Shown in pieces: positions 26,090 to 34,752 of a DNA stretch of 64,000 nt. The translations under genes were made by a program, and so were the position numbers. Position 1 is the first letter of the stretch. Every line of letters starts with the position of its first letter. Under the pieces are notes generated by a model, which was not told where the DNA came from, ran no database searches, and was given only the letters and a program-made list of their open reading frames with translations. The DNA comes from Planctomycetota bacterium (GTDB lineage: Bacteria; Planctomycetota; UBA8742; UBA2392): the NCBI GenBank assembly GCA_020845475.1, contig JADLFN010000049.1:67062-131061 (forward strand). Reading direction: 5' to 3'.

Positions 26090-27136
26090 ATGCCTTGTGG
26101 GGAAATTGTGGACGCTCGCTTCAAACACGTTTGCATTGAGGCTTTAGGCCACGCGCTGCCTTCGCACGTCGTGACTTCGCTTGAACTTGAGCGCCGTCTC
26201 AAACTCTGCTACGACCGTCTGGGTTTCTCCGAAGGCCGCATTGAACTCATGAGCGGTATCCGCGAACGCCGCTTCTTCGACCCCGGCACTCGCCCTTCCT
26301 CCATAGCCACACAGGCGGCCGAAGCCGCGCTGGGCGACTTCCCCCGTGAGCGCATTGGCTGCCTGGTTCATTCCAGCGTGTGCCGCGATTTCATGGAGCC
26401 GGCCACGGCCAGCGTCGTTCACGCCAAGCTCGGGCTCTCGCGCAACTGCACGCTCTTTGATCTCAGCGACGCGTGCCTGGGCTTTGCTAACGCCATGATC
26501 GTGGTCGCCACGATGATCGAGCAGGGCAGCATCGAAGCCGGGCTAGTGGTTGCCGGTGAAGATGGCGGGCCGCTGGTTGAAGCGACGATCAAGCGGCTCA
26601 ACGAAGACCCCTCGATCAATCGGAAGAACTCCAAGCTCAGCTTTGCCTCGCTGACCATCGGCAGCGCGGGTGCGGCCATGATCTTGACGCACGAGAAGAT
26701 TTCCAAGAGCGGCCATCGCCTGCTTGGCGGTGTGATGCGCGCGGCTACGGAACACAATCACTTGTGCCACGGCGGCCAGAACGAGCGCGGCGACGTGCTG
26801 ATGGAAACCGACAGCGAAGCGCTGATGCATGAGGGCGTGAAGCTCGCCGCGCAAACCTGGCGCGACACGCGCGAGTTGCTGGGCTGGAGCAACGCGAGCG
26901 TGCAGCGCGTGTTCACGCACCAAGTGGGCGTGGCGCATCGCAAGCTCGTGTTCTCAACGCTCGAGCTTGACCCTGCGCTGGATTTCCCAACGGTGGAGTT
27001 CTTGGGCAACACGGGAAGCGCGGCTTTGCCCGTCGGGGTTTCGCTGGGCGCCAAGGATCTCAAACGCGGCGACAACGTGGCGCTGCTCGGCATCGGCAGC
27101 GGGCTGGTGTGCGCGAACCTGGGGATCCAATGGTAA
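26090..27136 (+). CDS. oleA: OleA: acyl-CoA head-to-head condensing thiolase
   Basis: Thiolase-superfamily (KAS III-like) enzyme that joins two fatty acyl-CoAs to a 2-alkyl-3-ketoalkanoic acid, the first step of long-chain olefin synthesis. The signature VCRDFMEPATASVV supplies the OleA-type glutamate (Glu103), DLSDACLGFANAM the nucleophile Cys129, FTHQVGVAHRK His277 and FLGNTGSAALP Asn307. MRAATEHNHLCHGG and LLGIGSGLVCA also match OleA rather than FabH. Length (348 residues) is normal. It is the first gene of the operon; oleB starts inside its last codons (ATGGTAA overlap). Confidence 0.93.
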   Translation: MPCGEIVDARFKHVCIEALGHALPSHVVTSLELERRLKLCYDRLGFSEGRIELMSGIRERRFFDPGTRPSSIATQAAEAALGDFPRERIGCLVHSSVCRDFMEPATASVVHAKLGLSRNCTLFDLSDACLGFANAMIVVATMIEQGSIEAGLVVAGEDGGPLVEATIKRLNEDPSINRKNSKLSFASLTIGSAGAAMILTHEKISKSGHRLLGGVMRAATEHNHLCHGGQNERGDVLMETDSEALMHEGVKLAAQTWRDTRELLGWSNASVQRVFTHQVGVAHRKLVFSTLELDPALDFPTVEFLGNTGSAALPVGVSLGAKDLKRGDNVALLGIGSGLVCANLGIQW

Positions 27137-28077
27137 AACCGATTGACGATTGTCGATTTTCGATTGTCGATTCGGCGCACGGCAGTGCGGCCGTTCCAAT
27201 CGACAATCGGCAATCGAAAATCGAAAATCCGGAGTATCCCTTTGCGCCCCACTGGCTGGACTGTGCCGGCCACAAGCTGCATTACGTCGATGAAGGCCAG
27301 GGTGCACCGCTGCTCTGCCTCCACGGCAACCCCACATGGTCCTTCCTATATAGAAAGGTGATCGCAGAGTTTGCGCGCACGCATCGCGTGGTTGCGCCCG
27401 ATCACATGGGCTGCGGGCTTTCGGATAAACCGCAGAGTTATCCCTATACGCTCAAACAGCATATTGATAACGCCGAACGCCTTGTCGATTCGCTTAGTCT
27501 GCGCGATATCACGCTGTGCGTGCATGACTGGGGCGGGGCCATTGGCTTTGGGCTCGCGGCACGTCGGCCCGAACTGATCAAGCGCTTCGTGGTGTTCAAC
27601 ACGGCGGCATTCACAAGCAGCCGCATCCCGCTGAGCATTTCCGTGTGCCGCATCCCGGGCTTTGGTGCGCTGGCGATTCGCGGCTTCAACGCGTTTGTGC
27701 GCGGTGCGATCGCGCGTTGCTCGGTCAAAGGCTTGACGCGTCAAGCCCGAGATGGATTTCTCGCGCCTTACGCGAACTGGCACGACCGCGTGGCGAACCT
27801 GCGTTTCGTGCAGGACATCCCCATGCGCGCCTCGCACCCGACCTATGCGACGCTCAAGGCCATCGAAGAAGCGCTGCCTAAGCTGGACGTCAAACCCATG
27901 CTGATCTGCTGGGGCGCGCAGGACTTTGTGTTCAACGACAGTTTTCTCGAGGGATTCAAGAGTCGCTTCCCCGCCGCGCAGGTTCACCGCTTCGCTGATG
28001 CGGGCCATTTCGTGCTCGAAGATGCGCACGAAGAGATCCTGCCGCTGATGCGCAAGTTCATCGGGAGCAACGCATGA
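27130..28077 (+). CDS. oleB: OleB: alpha/beta-hydrolase, beta-lactone decarboxylase
   Basis: Haloalkane-dehalogenase-like alpha/beta hydrolase that decarboxylates the cis-beta-lactone made by OleC to a cis-olefin. Seen directly: LLCLHGNPTWSF oxyanion segment, nucleophile Asp133 in VHDWGGAIG, acid Asp265 in WGAQDFVF and base His293 in DAGHFVLED. The ATG at 27130 overlaps the end of oleA by 7 bases. Codons 5-34 are made of a word-repeat inverted element (27141-27172 with 27198-27229), so the first ~35 residues are probably an added, non-conserved tail before YPFAPHWLDCAGH. The palindrome TTGACGCGTCAA at 27733-27744 encodes LTRQ. Confidence 0.92.
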   Translation: MVKPIDDCRFSIVDSAHGSAAVPIDNRQSKIENPEYPFAPHWLDCAGHKLHYVDEGQGAPLLCLHGNPTWSFLYRKVIAEFARTHRVVAPDHMGCGLSDKPQSYPYTLKQHIDNAERLVDSLSLRDITLCVHDWGGAIGFGLAARRPELIKRFVVFNTAAFTSSRIPLSISVCRIPGFGALAIRGFNAFVRGAIARCSVKGLTRQARDGFLAPYANWHDRVANLRFVQDIPMRASHPTYATLKAIEEALPKLDVKPMLICWGAQDFVFNDSFLEGFKSRFPAAQVHRFADAGHFVLEDAHEEILPLMRKFIGSNA

Positions 28078-29771
28078 GCGAGCGCGTCGCCACCATCGAG
28101 AGCACGGAAGCGGCAACAGCGACACGGTGCAACGTTTCCGATTACATCACGGAGCAAGCGCGCACGCGGCCCGACGCCACGGCCATCATCGAGCAGGCCA
28201 CGGGGCGGCGCATCACGTTTGGCGAGCTGGAGCGCACGATCCAGTCGCTGGCCGCGGGCCTGACGCAATACGGAATCTGCAATGGCACGCGCGCCATACT
28301 GGCCGTGCGGCCGGGCATTGAGTTCGTCGCACTGGTGTTTGCGCTGTTCCGCGCGGCTGCGGTGCCGATCGTGGTCGATCCCGGCATGGGTCGCAAGAAC
28401 ATGCTGGCTTGCATCGGCGAAGCCAAGCCCGAGGCGTTGATCGGGATTTCCGCCGCGCACGCGCTGAGCAAGGTTTTTCGCAAGCCCTTTGCCAGCGTGA
28501 CCAAGCGCGTAACGGTGGGCAGACGCTGGTTTTGGGGCGGCAAAACATATTCACAGCTCGCAAGTGTTGACGCGTCAAGCTTCAGGGCGCCACAGACGCG
28601 GGCGAACGATCTCGCCGCGATCCTGTTCACGAGCGGTGCGACCGGCGTTCCCAAGGGCGTGGAGTACGAGCACGGCATGTTCGATGGACAGGTTCGCGCG
28701 ATTCGAGATTACTTCGGCATCCAGCCGGGCGAGATCGACGTGCCCTGCTTCGCGCTGTTCGCGCTGTTCACAGTCGGCATGGGTTGCACCATCGTTCTTC
28801 CGGACATGGATTTCTCCAAACCGGGCTCGTGCGACCCCGCAAAAATCGTCGCGGCTATCGAGCAGCACAAAGCCTCGCTTACGTTTGGTTCGCCCGCAGT
28901 CTGGGCGCGCGTGGCGCCGTGGCTCGCGGGGCAGAATCGCAAGTTCCCCGAGACGCTGCGCCGCATCCTGATTGCAGGCGCGAGCGTGCCGCTCAAGACG
29001 CACGAAGCGCTTGCCGAACTCTTGCCCAACGGCCGCGTCTTCACGCCCTACGGCGCGACGGAGTCGCTGCCAGTGGCCTGCATTGACGGCCGCACGTTGC
29101 TCGAGAAATTCGCGGCGCGCATGAAAAGCGGCGAAGGCACCTGCGTAGGCAAGCCGCTGCCGGGTGTGGATGTACGGGTCATCCCCGTAGGGGCGACATA
29201 TATGTCGCCCCTGCCCCAGGGCGAGATCGGCGAAATCATCGTCAGCAGCGCAACGACCACGCGCAAGTACTTCAATCGGCCCGAACAAACGGCCGCTTCC
29301 AAACTCGAAGCACGGGCCACGGACCACGAACCACGGACCACGATTTTCCACCGCATGGGCGACGTCGGCTACTTCGACGCCGAGGGTAACCTCTGGTTCT
29401 GCGGCCGGGCTAATCATGTCGTGCACACGGCGCAGGGCCCGCTTTATCCCGACATGGTCGAGGGCGTGTTCAATGCGCACGCGAACTTTGATCGCAGCGC
29501 GCTGATTGGCTATCCCGTTGGCTCGGCCGAGCAACATGCAGCTGTGGTTGTGGAGCCATTCAAGGGTCTTACGGACCCTGCAATGGAAGATGACGACTGG
29601 GCAATTGAGCTGCTCGAACTCGCCTCCAAGCACGCGGCCACACGCCACATCAGACGCATCGTGTTCGATGCCAACTTTCCGCTCGACGTGCGCCACAACG
29701 CAAAGATCGACCGCATTGAACTCGCGCGTCGCCACGCTCTGCCAGTGGGCGGCAAAGGCGGTTCCGCATGA
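28074..29771 (+). CDS. oleC: OleC: ATP-dependent beta-lactone synthetase
   Basis: AMP-binding (ANL) superfamily enzyme that converts a 2-alkyl-3-hydroxy acid to a beta-lactone. The P-loop-like LFTSGATGVPKG is at about residues 184-195, RVFTPYGATESLPV at about 321-334, and the hinge and C-terminal part (MGDVGYFDAEGNLWFCGR) are present. Length is 565 residues. It overlaps oleB by 4 bases (ATGA) and oleD by 4. Two repeat elements are in frame inside the gene: a perfect palindrome at 29189-29212 (coding for VGATYMSPLP) and a CCACGGA/CCACGAA word array at 29311-29342. Confidence 0.92.
   Translation: MSERVATIESTEAATATRCNVSDYITEQARTRPDATAIIEQATGRRITFGELERTIQSLAAGLTQYGICNGTRAILAVRPGIEFVALVFALFRAAAVPIVVDPGMGRKNMLACIGEAKPEALIGISAAHALSKVFRKPFASVTKRVTVGRRWFWGGKTYSQLASVDASSFRAPQTRANDLAAILFTSGATGVPKGVEYEHGMFDGQVRAIRDYFGIQPGEIDVPCFALFALFTVGMGCTIVLPDMDFSKPGSCDPAKIVAAIEQHKASLTFGSPAVWARVAPWLAGQNRKFPETLRRILIAGASVPLKTHEALAELLPNGRVFTPYGATESLPVACIDGRTLLEKFAARMKSGEGTCVGKPLPGVDVRVIPVGATYMSPLPQGEIGEIIVSSATTTRKYFNRPEQTAASKLEARATDHEPRTTIFHRMGDVGYFDAEGNLWFCGRANHVVHTAQGPLYPDMVEGVFNAHANFDRSALIGYPVGSAEQHAAVVVEPFKGLTDPAMEDDDWAIELLELASKHAATRHIRRIVFDANFPLDVRHNAKIDRIELARRHALPVGGKGGSA
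29187..29214. repeat. Perfect palindrome inserted in frame in oleC
   Basis: 29189-29212 is a 24-base perfect palindrome (AGGGGCGACATA followed by its complement) extended by G-C and T-G pairs. The outer sequence matches the intergenic palindrome at 7135-7162. The encoded residues interrupt a conserved stretch between VDVRVIP and QGEIGEII, so it looks like an insertion that kept the frame. Confidence 0.7.
29311..29342. repeat. CCACGGA/CCACGAA word array inside oleC
   Basis: Four to five tandem words of 7-8 bases (CACGGGC, CACGGAC, CACGAAC, CACGGAC, CACG) lie in frame and encode RATDHEPRTT. It resembles one arm of the word-repeat inverted elements found at gene junctions of the same cluster. 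Confidence 0.55.
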
Positions 29772-30814
29772 GAATTCTCGTCACTGGCGGCAACGGCTTC
29801 CTTGGTGCACGTATCGTGCAGCGCCTGGTTGAGGCGGGGCACGAAGTCACGGTCTTTGCGCGCAGCCTTGCTACGCAAGCGGATTCGGCCATCGCCACCT
29901 CTGATCGCACGGGGCTGTTCCAGAAGGGATTCACGCGTCAAGCGCGCAACCCGAAAATGGCCAAGGGTGACATCCGCAACCCCGCTGAAATCTCGGCGGC
30001 CATCGCCGGGCACGATGCAGTGTTTCATGTCGCGGCCAAGGCCGGCGTGTGGGGGGCGCGAGGCGATTACTTCGACATCAACCTGCGTGGCACGCAAAAT
30101 GTTCTGGCCGCGTGCCACGCTCACGGTGTCAAGTCGCTCATCTACACCAGCACGCCCAGTGTGGTGTTTGGTGCGGCTCCGCTGGAAGCCGCCAACGAAG
30201 ACACGCCCTACGCTGCGCGCTTTCTTACCCATTATGCCGAGAGCAAATGCATGGCCGAAAAAGAAGTGCTCGCGGCCAACGGCGTGGGTGCCTTGCGCAC
30301 CGTCGCGCTGCGCCCGCACCTGATCTGGGGAAAGGGTGACCCGCACCTTGTGCCGCGCGTGCTGGCTCGCGCCCGCGCCGGCAAGCTCAAGCGCGTGGGC
30401 GATGGCACGAATAAAGTCGATATCACGCACATTGAAGACGCGGCTGACGCGCACATTCTGGCGCTGGAGAGAATCGAGGCCGCGGCGGGCAAGGCCTACT
30501 TCATTTCCAGTGAAGCCGTGGTGCTCTGGGACTGGATCAACGCGCTGCTCGTGCGCATGGGCCTGCCTCCCTTGACGCGTCAAGTCTCGCGTGCGACGGC
30601 CTATCGTGCCGGCGCCGTGCTTGAGTTTTTCTACGGGCTCTTTGGCGTTTCCAAGGAGCCGCCGATGACCCGCTTTGTGGCGGAGAACCTCGCCACAAGC
30701 CACTGGTTCGACATTTCGCGCGCGCGCAAAGATCTCGGCTATGAGCCGAAGCGCTTTGGCACAGCCGCGCTGGACGATTACGTGAAAACGGAGGCTCAAC
30801 ATGCCGCCCACTAA
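29768..30814 (+). CDS. oleD: OleD: NAD(P)H-dependent 2-alkyl-3-ketoalkanoate reductase
   Basis: Short-chain dehydrogenase/3-beta-HSD family enzyme that reduces the OleA product before OleC acts. The Rossmann motif GGNGFLG is at residues 7-13 and the catalytic pair is Y156-x3-K160 (HYAESKCMAEK) with TSTPS before it. 348 residues. It overlaps oleC by 4 bases. A stretch around residues 37-63 contains a TTCACGCGTCAA copy (29930-29941, FTRQ) and looks like an expansion of the loop before GDIRN. A second copy, at 30572-30583, encodes LTRQ. Confidence 0.92.
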   Translation: MRILVTGGNGFLGARIVQRLVEAGHEVTVFARSLATQADSAIATSDRTGLFQKGFTRQARNPKMAKGDIRNPAEISAAIAGHDAVFHVAAKAGVWGARGDYFDINLRGTQNVLAACHAHGVKSLIYTSTPSVVFGAAPLEAANEDTPYAARFLTHYAESKCMAEKEVLAANGVGALRTVALRPHLIWGKGDPHLVPRVLARARAGKLKRVGDGTNKVDITHIEDAADAHILALERIEAAAGKAYFISSEAVVLWDWINALLVRMGLPPLTRQVSRATAYRAGAVLEFFYGLFGVSKEPPMTRFVAENLATSHWFDISRARKDLGYEPKRFGTAALDDYVKTEAQHAAH

Positions 30815-31403
30815 GACGGAAATCCCGATGGATGAAAAACTGCGCGAGTTCTTGCCGCAGTTCGAAACCTTTTTTGAAGCGATAGGCTTCAAGCAGCGCC
30901 AAGGCCGCGTCTGGGGCATGCTCGTGCTTGCCGGCAGGCCGCTTTCGCTGGCTGAAATTGCCGAGCAGCTGGGCATTTCCATCGGCTCGGCCAGCGAAGC
31001 GCTCACGGAGTTGCGCGAGTGGGGTGCGATCACGAGCGAATTTTCGCCCACCCATCGCTGCCAGCTTCATTCACCCGTGAGCGACACGCTAAGCATCGTT
31101 GCCACCGTGCTGCGCCGCCGCGAGCAGGTCGCCATTGAGCGGTTCAAAGAATCCGCGCGCGCTGCCTTGAACGTTGTGCAGCGTGGCGACGAGCGCGATC
31201 CGCGCGTCGAGACGCTGCAAAGCATCGTGACGACAAGCGACATCGCACAGGGCGCCATCCAGTTCTTTGTGACCACGGCCAACGGCACCAGCATGGATAC
31301 CGATACGCGCCTTTCCCGCCTCATGCGCCGCATGATGGGCATGGGTGCCAAGCTCAGCAACGAGGCCATGAAGCTGATTCGTAAGGGAGCCGAACGTGAG
31401 TAG
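30801..31403 (+). CDS. GbsR/MarR-family transcriptional regulator
   Basis: 200-residue winged helix-turn-helix protein. The DNA-binding part reads GRVWGMLVLAGRPLSLAEIAEQLGISIGSASEALTELREWGAI, the GbsR-type pattern, followed by a helical dimerisation region. The ATG at 30801 has GGAGG upstream and overlaps the end of oleD by 14 bases. The next gene starts 8 bases before its stop, so it belongs to the same transcript as oleABCD and the synthase. It probably controls the cluster, possibly in response to an acyl ligand; the ligand is not readable from sequence. Confidence 0.82.
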   Translation: MPPTKTEIPMDEKLREFLPQFETFFEAIGFKQRQGRVWGMLVLAGRPLSLAEIAEQLGISIGSASEALTELREWGAITSEFSPTHRCQLHSPVSDTLSIVATVLRRREQVAIERFKESARAALNVVQRGDERDPRVETLQSIVTTSDIAQGAIQFFVTTANGTSMDTDTRLSRLMRRMMGMGAKLSNEAMKLIRKGAERE

Positions 31404-32631
31404 CCTCCCGAGAATTGTGATCACCGGCGTTGGTTTGACGGCACCCAACGGCAACTCGCTCGCCGAGTTTCGCCAGGCTCTGCTCACGGGCAAATCGGGC
31501 GTCAAGCCCTACGAGATTCGCTACTTCGGAAAGACGCTGGCGGGCCAGTGCAACTTCGAAGCCACGCGCTATCAAAGCCGCAAGGATATCCGGCGCGGCA
31601 CGCGCGCGGGCAGCATCGGCATTTACTGCGCCAACGAAGCGCTCAAAGATGCCGGCATCGAAATCAAGAACATCGATCGCTCTCGTGTGGGCGTGTTTGT
31701 GGGCACAACCGAGCACGGCAACGTCGAGACCGAAACCGAAATCCACAACGTCAAGCAATACAACTACGACTTGTCGTTCTGGACGCACCACCACAACCCG
31801 CGGACTGTCGCCAACAATCCCGCAGGCGAAGTCACGCTCGCGCTGAGCACCACGGGCCCCGCCTACTGCATCGGCGCGGCTTGCGCGGCCGGAAACTTGG
31901 GCCTGATTCACAGCGCGCAGATGCTGATGCTGGGCGAAGTTGATCTCGCGCTGGGCGGCGGCGTTTCCGAAAGCATCCACACGTTTGGCATCTTCGCCGG
32001 TTTCAAGGCGCAAACCGCGCTGGCCACTCACGACGATCCCACCAAGGCGAGCCGCCCCTTCGATGCCGCGCGAAACGGCATCGTGATTTCCGAGGGCGGT
32101 TGCCTGTACACGCTGGAGCGCCTGGATGACGCGCTCAGGCGCAAAGCGAAAATCTACGGCGAGATCGCGGGCTGGTGCGTGAACTCCGATGCCAGCGACT
32201 ATGTGCTGCCGAACTCAGAGCGCCAGGCCGAATGCATGCGCGGCGCGCTGAAAAAAGCGGGCATGAAGCCAAGCGACATCCACATCGTGAACACGCACGC
32301 GACGAGCACGATGCAGGGCGACGAGCTCGAAGCCGCGGCTGTGAACGAAGTGTTCTCGGATTCAAATACCTGCGTGAACAACACCAAGAGTTTCATCGGC
32401 CACTCAATGGGAGCCGCGGGTGCACTGGAACTCGCGGGAAATCTGCCGAGCTTTGAAGACAAGATCGTGCATCCCACGATCAACGTCGAAAACCTCGACC
32501 CCAAGTGCGCCATGCGCGGCCTCGTGATCAACGCGCCCAAAAAGGTCGAGCGCGTGGACGCGATCATGAACATGAGTTTCGGAATGTTGGGCATCAACTC
32601 AGCTTTGATTGTGAAGAGATACGGGAACTGA
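31396..32631 (+). CDS. KAS II (FabF)-like beta-ketoacyl-ACP synthase
   Basis: Elongating condensing enzyme of 411 residues. The Cys-His-His triad is intact: Cys163 in IGAACAAGN, His301 in NTHATSTMQGD and His336 in KSFIGHSMGAAG (Lys331 also present). The gatekeeper segment reads MSFGMLGINSA rather than the usual SFGFGGTN, so substrate choice may differ from housekeeping FabF. A GTG start at 31396 overlaps the regulator gene by 8 bases. An ACP gene follows, which supports a dedicated type II fatty-acid or polyketide-like line. Confidence 0.9.
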   Translation: MSSLPRIVITGVGLTAPNGNSLAEFRQALLTGKSGVKPYEIRYFGKTLAGQCNFEATRYQSRKDIRRGTRAGSIGIYCANEALKDAGIEIKNIDRSRVGVFVGTTEHGNVETETEIHNVKQYNYDLSFWTHHHNPRTVANNPAGEVTLALSTTGPAYCIGAACAAGNLGLIHSAQMLMLGEVDLALGGGVSESIHTFGIFAGFKAQTALATHDDPTKASRPFDAARNGIVISEGGCLYTLERLDDALRRKAKIYGEIAGWCVNSDASDYVLPNSERQAECMRGALKKAGMKPSDIHIVNTHATSTMQGDELEAAAVNEVFSDSNTCVNNTKSFIGHSMGAAGALELAGNLPSFEDKIVHPTINVENLDPKCAMRGLVINAPKKVERVDAIMNMSFGMLGINSALIVKRYGN

Positions 32632-32697
32632 CGTGCTACGTGCTTCGTGTTCCGTGCTTCGGCACGACGAAACACTAAGCACGAAACACGAAACACG
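32632..32697. repeat. Word-repeat inverted element between synthase and ACP genes
   Basis: Left arm (32632-32661) is built from CGTGCTTCGTGTT-like words and right arm (32668-32697) from CGAAACACGAAAC-like words. The arms are complementary at 23 of 30 positions and would form a long imperfect hairpin in the mRNA just before the ACP start at 32707. Confidence 0.65.
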
Positions 32698-32706
32698 GAG
32701 AGAAAC

Positions 32707-32970
32707 ATGAACGACGCAGAAATCAAACAAGCCATCATCGACATCATCTCGGACATCGCGCCCGATGAGGACACGAGCAACCTCAAGTCCGACGTGCGCC
32801 TGCGCGAGCAGATGGACCTCGACTCGATGGATTTTCTCGACATCGTGATGGAGCTGCGCAAGCGCTACGGCGTGAACGTGCCCGACACGGACTACATGCA
32901 ATTGGCCACGCTCGATTCCTGCGTGAACTACCTGCGCGGCAAGCTCGTGGCGAAAACGGCGCGAGTCTAA
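32707..32970 (+). CDS. Acyl carrier protein
   Basis: 87-residue acidic four-helix carrier. The phosphopantetheine site is Ser40 in DLDSMDFLDIV, and the following helix MELRKRYGVNVPD is typical. It sits between the KAS II-like gene and the first CrtI-like gene, so it probably carries the acyl chains handled by this cluster rather than serving general fatty-acid synthesis. Word-repeat elements flank it on both sides. Confidence 0.92.
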   Translation: MNDAEIKQAIIDIISDIAPDEDTSNLKSDVRLREQMDLDSMDFLDIVMELRKRYGVNVPDTDYMQLATLDSCVNYLRGKLVAKTARV

Positions 32971-32974
32971 CGGC

Positions 32975-33051
32975 CGTGCTTCGTGCTGCGTGTGACGTGC
33001 TTCGGCCAAGTCGTTCCGAAACACGAAACACGAAACACGAAACACGAAACG
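32975..33051. repeat. Word-repeat inverted element between ACP and CrtI-like genes
   Basis: Left arm 32975-33005 (CGTGCTTCGTGCTGCG words) faces right arm 33016-33051, a tandem array of five CGAAACA copies. It ends two bases before the next start codon, where no Shine-Dalgarno sequence is seen. The hairpin may therefore affect translation of the oxidoreductase. Confidence 0.65.
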
Positions 33052-33052
33052 C

Positions 33053-34672
33053 ATGCGCTACGACGCCATCATCATTGGTGCAGGCATGTCCGGCCTAGCG
33101 GCCGGCATTCGCCTTGCCATGTTCGACAAGCGCGTCGTGATTCTGGAGCGGCATTACGTCTGGGGGGGGCTGAATTCGTTCTATCAGTTCAAGGGCCGCC
33201 AGTTCGACGTTGGCCTGCACGCGATGACGAACTACGTGCCGCGCGGCTCCAAGGGCAAACCGCTCACGCGCCTGTTGAAGCAGCTTCGGCTTAAGCACGA
33301 GCAGCTTGACCTGTACGAGCAGAGTTTCTCGCTGATCTCGTTCCCGAGCGCGAATCTGCGCTTCGACAACGATTTCGAGACGCTGCGGGGAGAGGTGCGC
33401 CGCGCGTTCCCCCGCCAGATAGATGGGTTCGACGCACTCACGCGCGAGATCACAGCGTTCAACGAACTCGACCTCGATGCGCCACAGGTGTCGGCGCGCG
33501 AGATCGTGCGGCGCCACATCCGCGAGCCGCTTCTCGAAGACATGCTCTTTTGCCCGCTCATGTTTTACGGCTCCGCGCGCGAGCACGACATGGACTGGGA
33601 CCAGTTCGTGGTCATGTGGAAGAGCATCTACATGGAAGGCTTCGCGCGGCCCCAACAAGGCGTACGCCATGTGCTCTCGCTGCTCACCAATCGCTATCGC
33701 GAACTCGGCGGAGAGTTGCGCCTGCGCGCGGGCGTAAAACGCATTCTCACGCGCGAAGGCGAAGCGGTGGGGGTCGAGCTGGATTCCGGCGAAATCATCG
33801 AAGCCGACAACGTGCTCAGCAGCGCAGGTCTGGTGGAAACGACGAAGCTCGCTGGTGGCGCAGGCGTCCCGCCTGCGGACATCCGGGCGTCTCGCCCGGA
33901 TGAAGTAGGCAAATTGTCGTTTACCGAGACGATTTCGGTGCTTTCGGAGCCGCTTCAAAAACATCGGCCAGAGGCCGATGCCACAGGCAAATTGTCATTC
34001 ACCGAAACCATTTCCGTACTCGACGCGCCGCCGAAAACCGATGCCACGATCATCTTCTTTTCCAACCGCGACCGCTTCGAATACCGCTGCCCCGAAGACC
34101 TCTGCGACGTCGATTCCGGCGTGATCTGCATGCCCCAGAATTTCAAGCTGCCCAAACCCATCGACCCGCTGGTGCGCATCACGAACATCGCGAACTACGC
34201 GAAGTGGACTGCGCTGGAGCGAGGCGATGGAAGTTCCGAGGTGCTGATTCCGAGCGAATGGAAGGTATCGGGTATCAGGTCTCAGGTATCAGGTAACGCC
34301 AAAGCGATTCCTGAAACCCGGTACCCGATACCTGATACCTCGAAAACCAACACCTACACCCAAGCCAAGCAGAATTTCTACGAGCGCAGCGTCGCCGCCG
34401 TCACGCCCGCTCACCTTCCCGACTTCCGCGCAAGCGTGCAACTGATCGACATGTTCACGCCGCGAACGATTACCCATTTCACCGGCCACGAAGGCGGCGC
34501 AGTCTACGGCTCGCCCAAAAAGTCGCGTACCGGCGAGACAGGCATTAATGGTCTGACGCTCATGGGCACCGATCAGGGATTTTTGGGAATCATCGGAGCC
34601 GCGCTTAGCGGCATTTCGATGGCGAATAGGTGGGTGCTGAAAGAAGGCGCAGTTTCAGAGCCCATCGCGTGA
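33053..34672 (+). CDS. CrtI-like FAD-dependent oxidoreductase (phytoene desaturase family), copy 1
   Basis: 539 residues. The N-terminal dinucleotide fold IIIGAGMSGLAAGIRLAM ends at ILERH, and the substrate-side segment GGLNSFYQFKGRQFDVGLHAM follows. The C-terminal FAD motif region is NGLTLMGTDQGFLGIIGAALSGISMANR. The family includes carotenoid desaturases/isomerases and retinol saturases, so desaturation, saturation or isomerisation of an ACP- or CoA-bound chain is possible. The middle carries three perfect hairpins, a duplicated GKLSFTETISVL segment and a further word-repeat element. All are in frame, so the gene appears to be functional but expanded. Confidence 0.82.
   Translation: MRYDAIIIGAGMSGLAAGIRLAMFDKRVVILERHYVWGGLNSFYQFKGRQFDVGLHAMTNYVPRGSKGKPLTRLLKQLRLKHEQLDLYEQSFSLISFPSANLRFDNDFETLRGEVRRAFPRQIDGFDALTREITAFNELDLDAPQVSAREIVRRHIREPLLEDMLFCPLMFYGSAREHDMDWDQFVVMWKSIYMEGFARPQQGVRHVLSLLTNRYRELGGELRLRAGVKRILTREGEAVGVELDSGEIIEADNVLSSAGLVETTKLAGGAGVPPADIRASRPDEVGKLSFTETISVLSEPLQKHRPEADATGKLSFTETISVLDAPPKTDATIIFFSNRDRFEYRCPEDLCDVDSGVICMPQNFKLPKPIDPLVRITNIANYAKWTALERGDGSSEVLIPSEWKVSGIRSQVSGNAKAIPETRYPIPDTSKTNTYTQAKQNFYERSVAAVTPAHLPDFRASVQLIDMFTPRTITHFTGHEGGAVYGSPKKSRTGETGINGLTLMGTDQGFLGIIGAALSGISMANRWVLKEGAVSEPIA
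33859..34021. repeat. Three perfect hairpins and a direct duplication inside the CrtI-like gene
   Basis: CGCAGGCG-TCC-CGCCTGCG (33859-33877), CATCCGGGCG-TCT-CGCCCGGATG (33880-33902) and CATCGGCC-AGA-GGCCGATG (33962-33980) are perfect stems with three-base loops. A 35-base segment at 33908-33942 is repeated with changes at 33987-34021, giving GKLSFTETISVL twice. The block keeps the reading frame and looks like stepwise insertion of palindromic elements with a duplication. Confidence 0.7.
34264..34339. repeat. GGTATC-word inverted element inside the CrtI-like gene
   Basis: Left arm 34264-34294 repeats GGTATCAGGT-like words and right arm 34310-34339 repeats CCTGATACC-like words. In frame it encodes VSGIRSQVSG ... 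PETRYPIPDTS, a segment unlike the rest of the protein. Same design as the junction elements of this cluster. Confidence 0.65.
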
Positions 34673-34752
34673 GCGAGGGGACTTTGTGTGCGGGTTCATA
34701 GGAATGTAGCGCATAGCTGCGGAGAGTAGAAACTTGATGGAGGATTGGCGTC

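Noticed and set aside
28575-29735. 386-codon minus-strand frame across oleC.
   Set aside because: Antisense shadow; oleC has the conserved adenylation motifs and overlaps its neighbours as expected in an operon.
29510-31051. 513-codon minus-strand frame across oleC, oleD and the regulator.
   Set aside because: It crosses three real genes on the other strand and has shadow-like composition.
32975-33051. CRISPR-like array from the five CGAAACA repeats.
   Set aside because: The repeats are 7-8 bases with no unique spacers, and no cas gene is present anywhere in the window.
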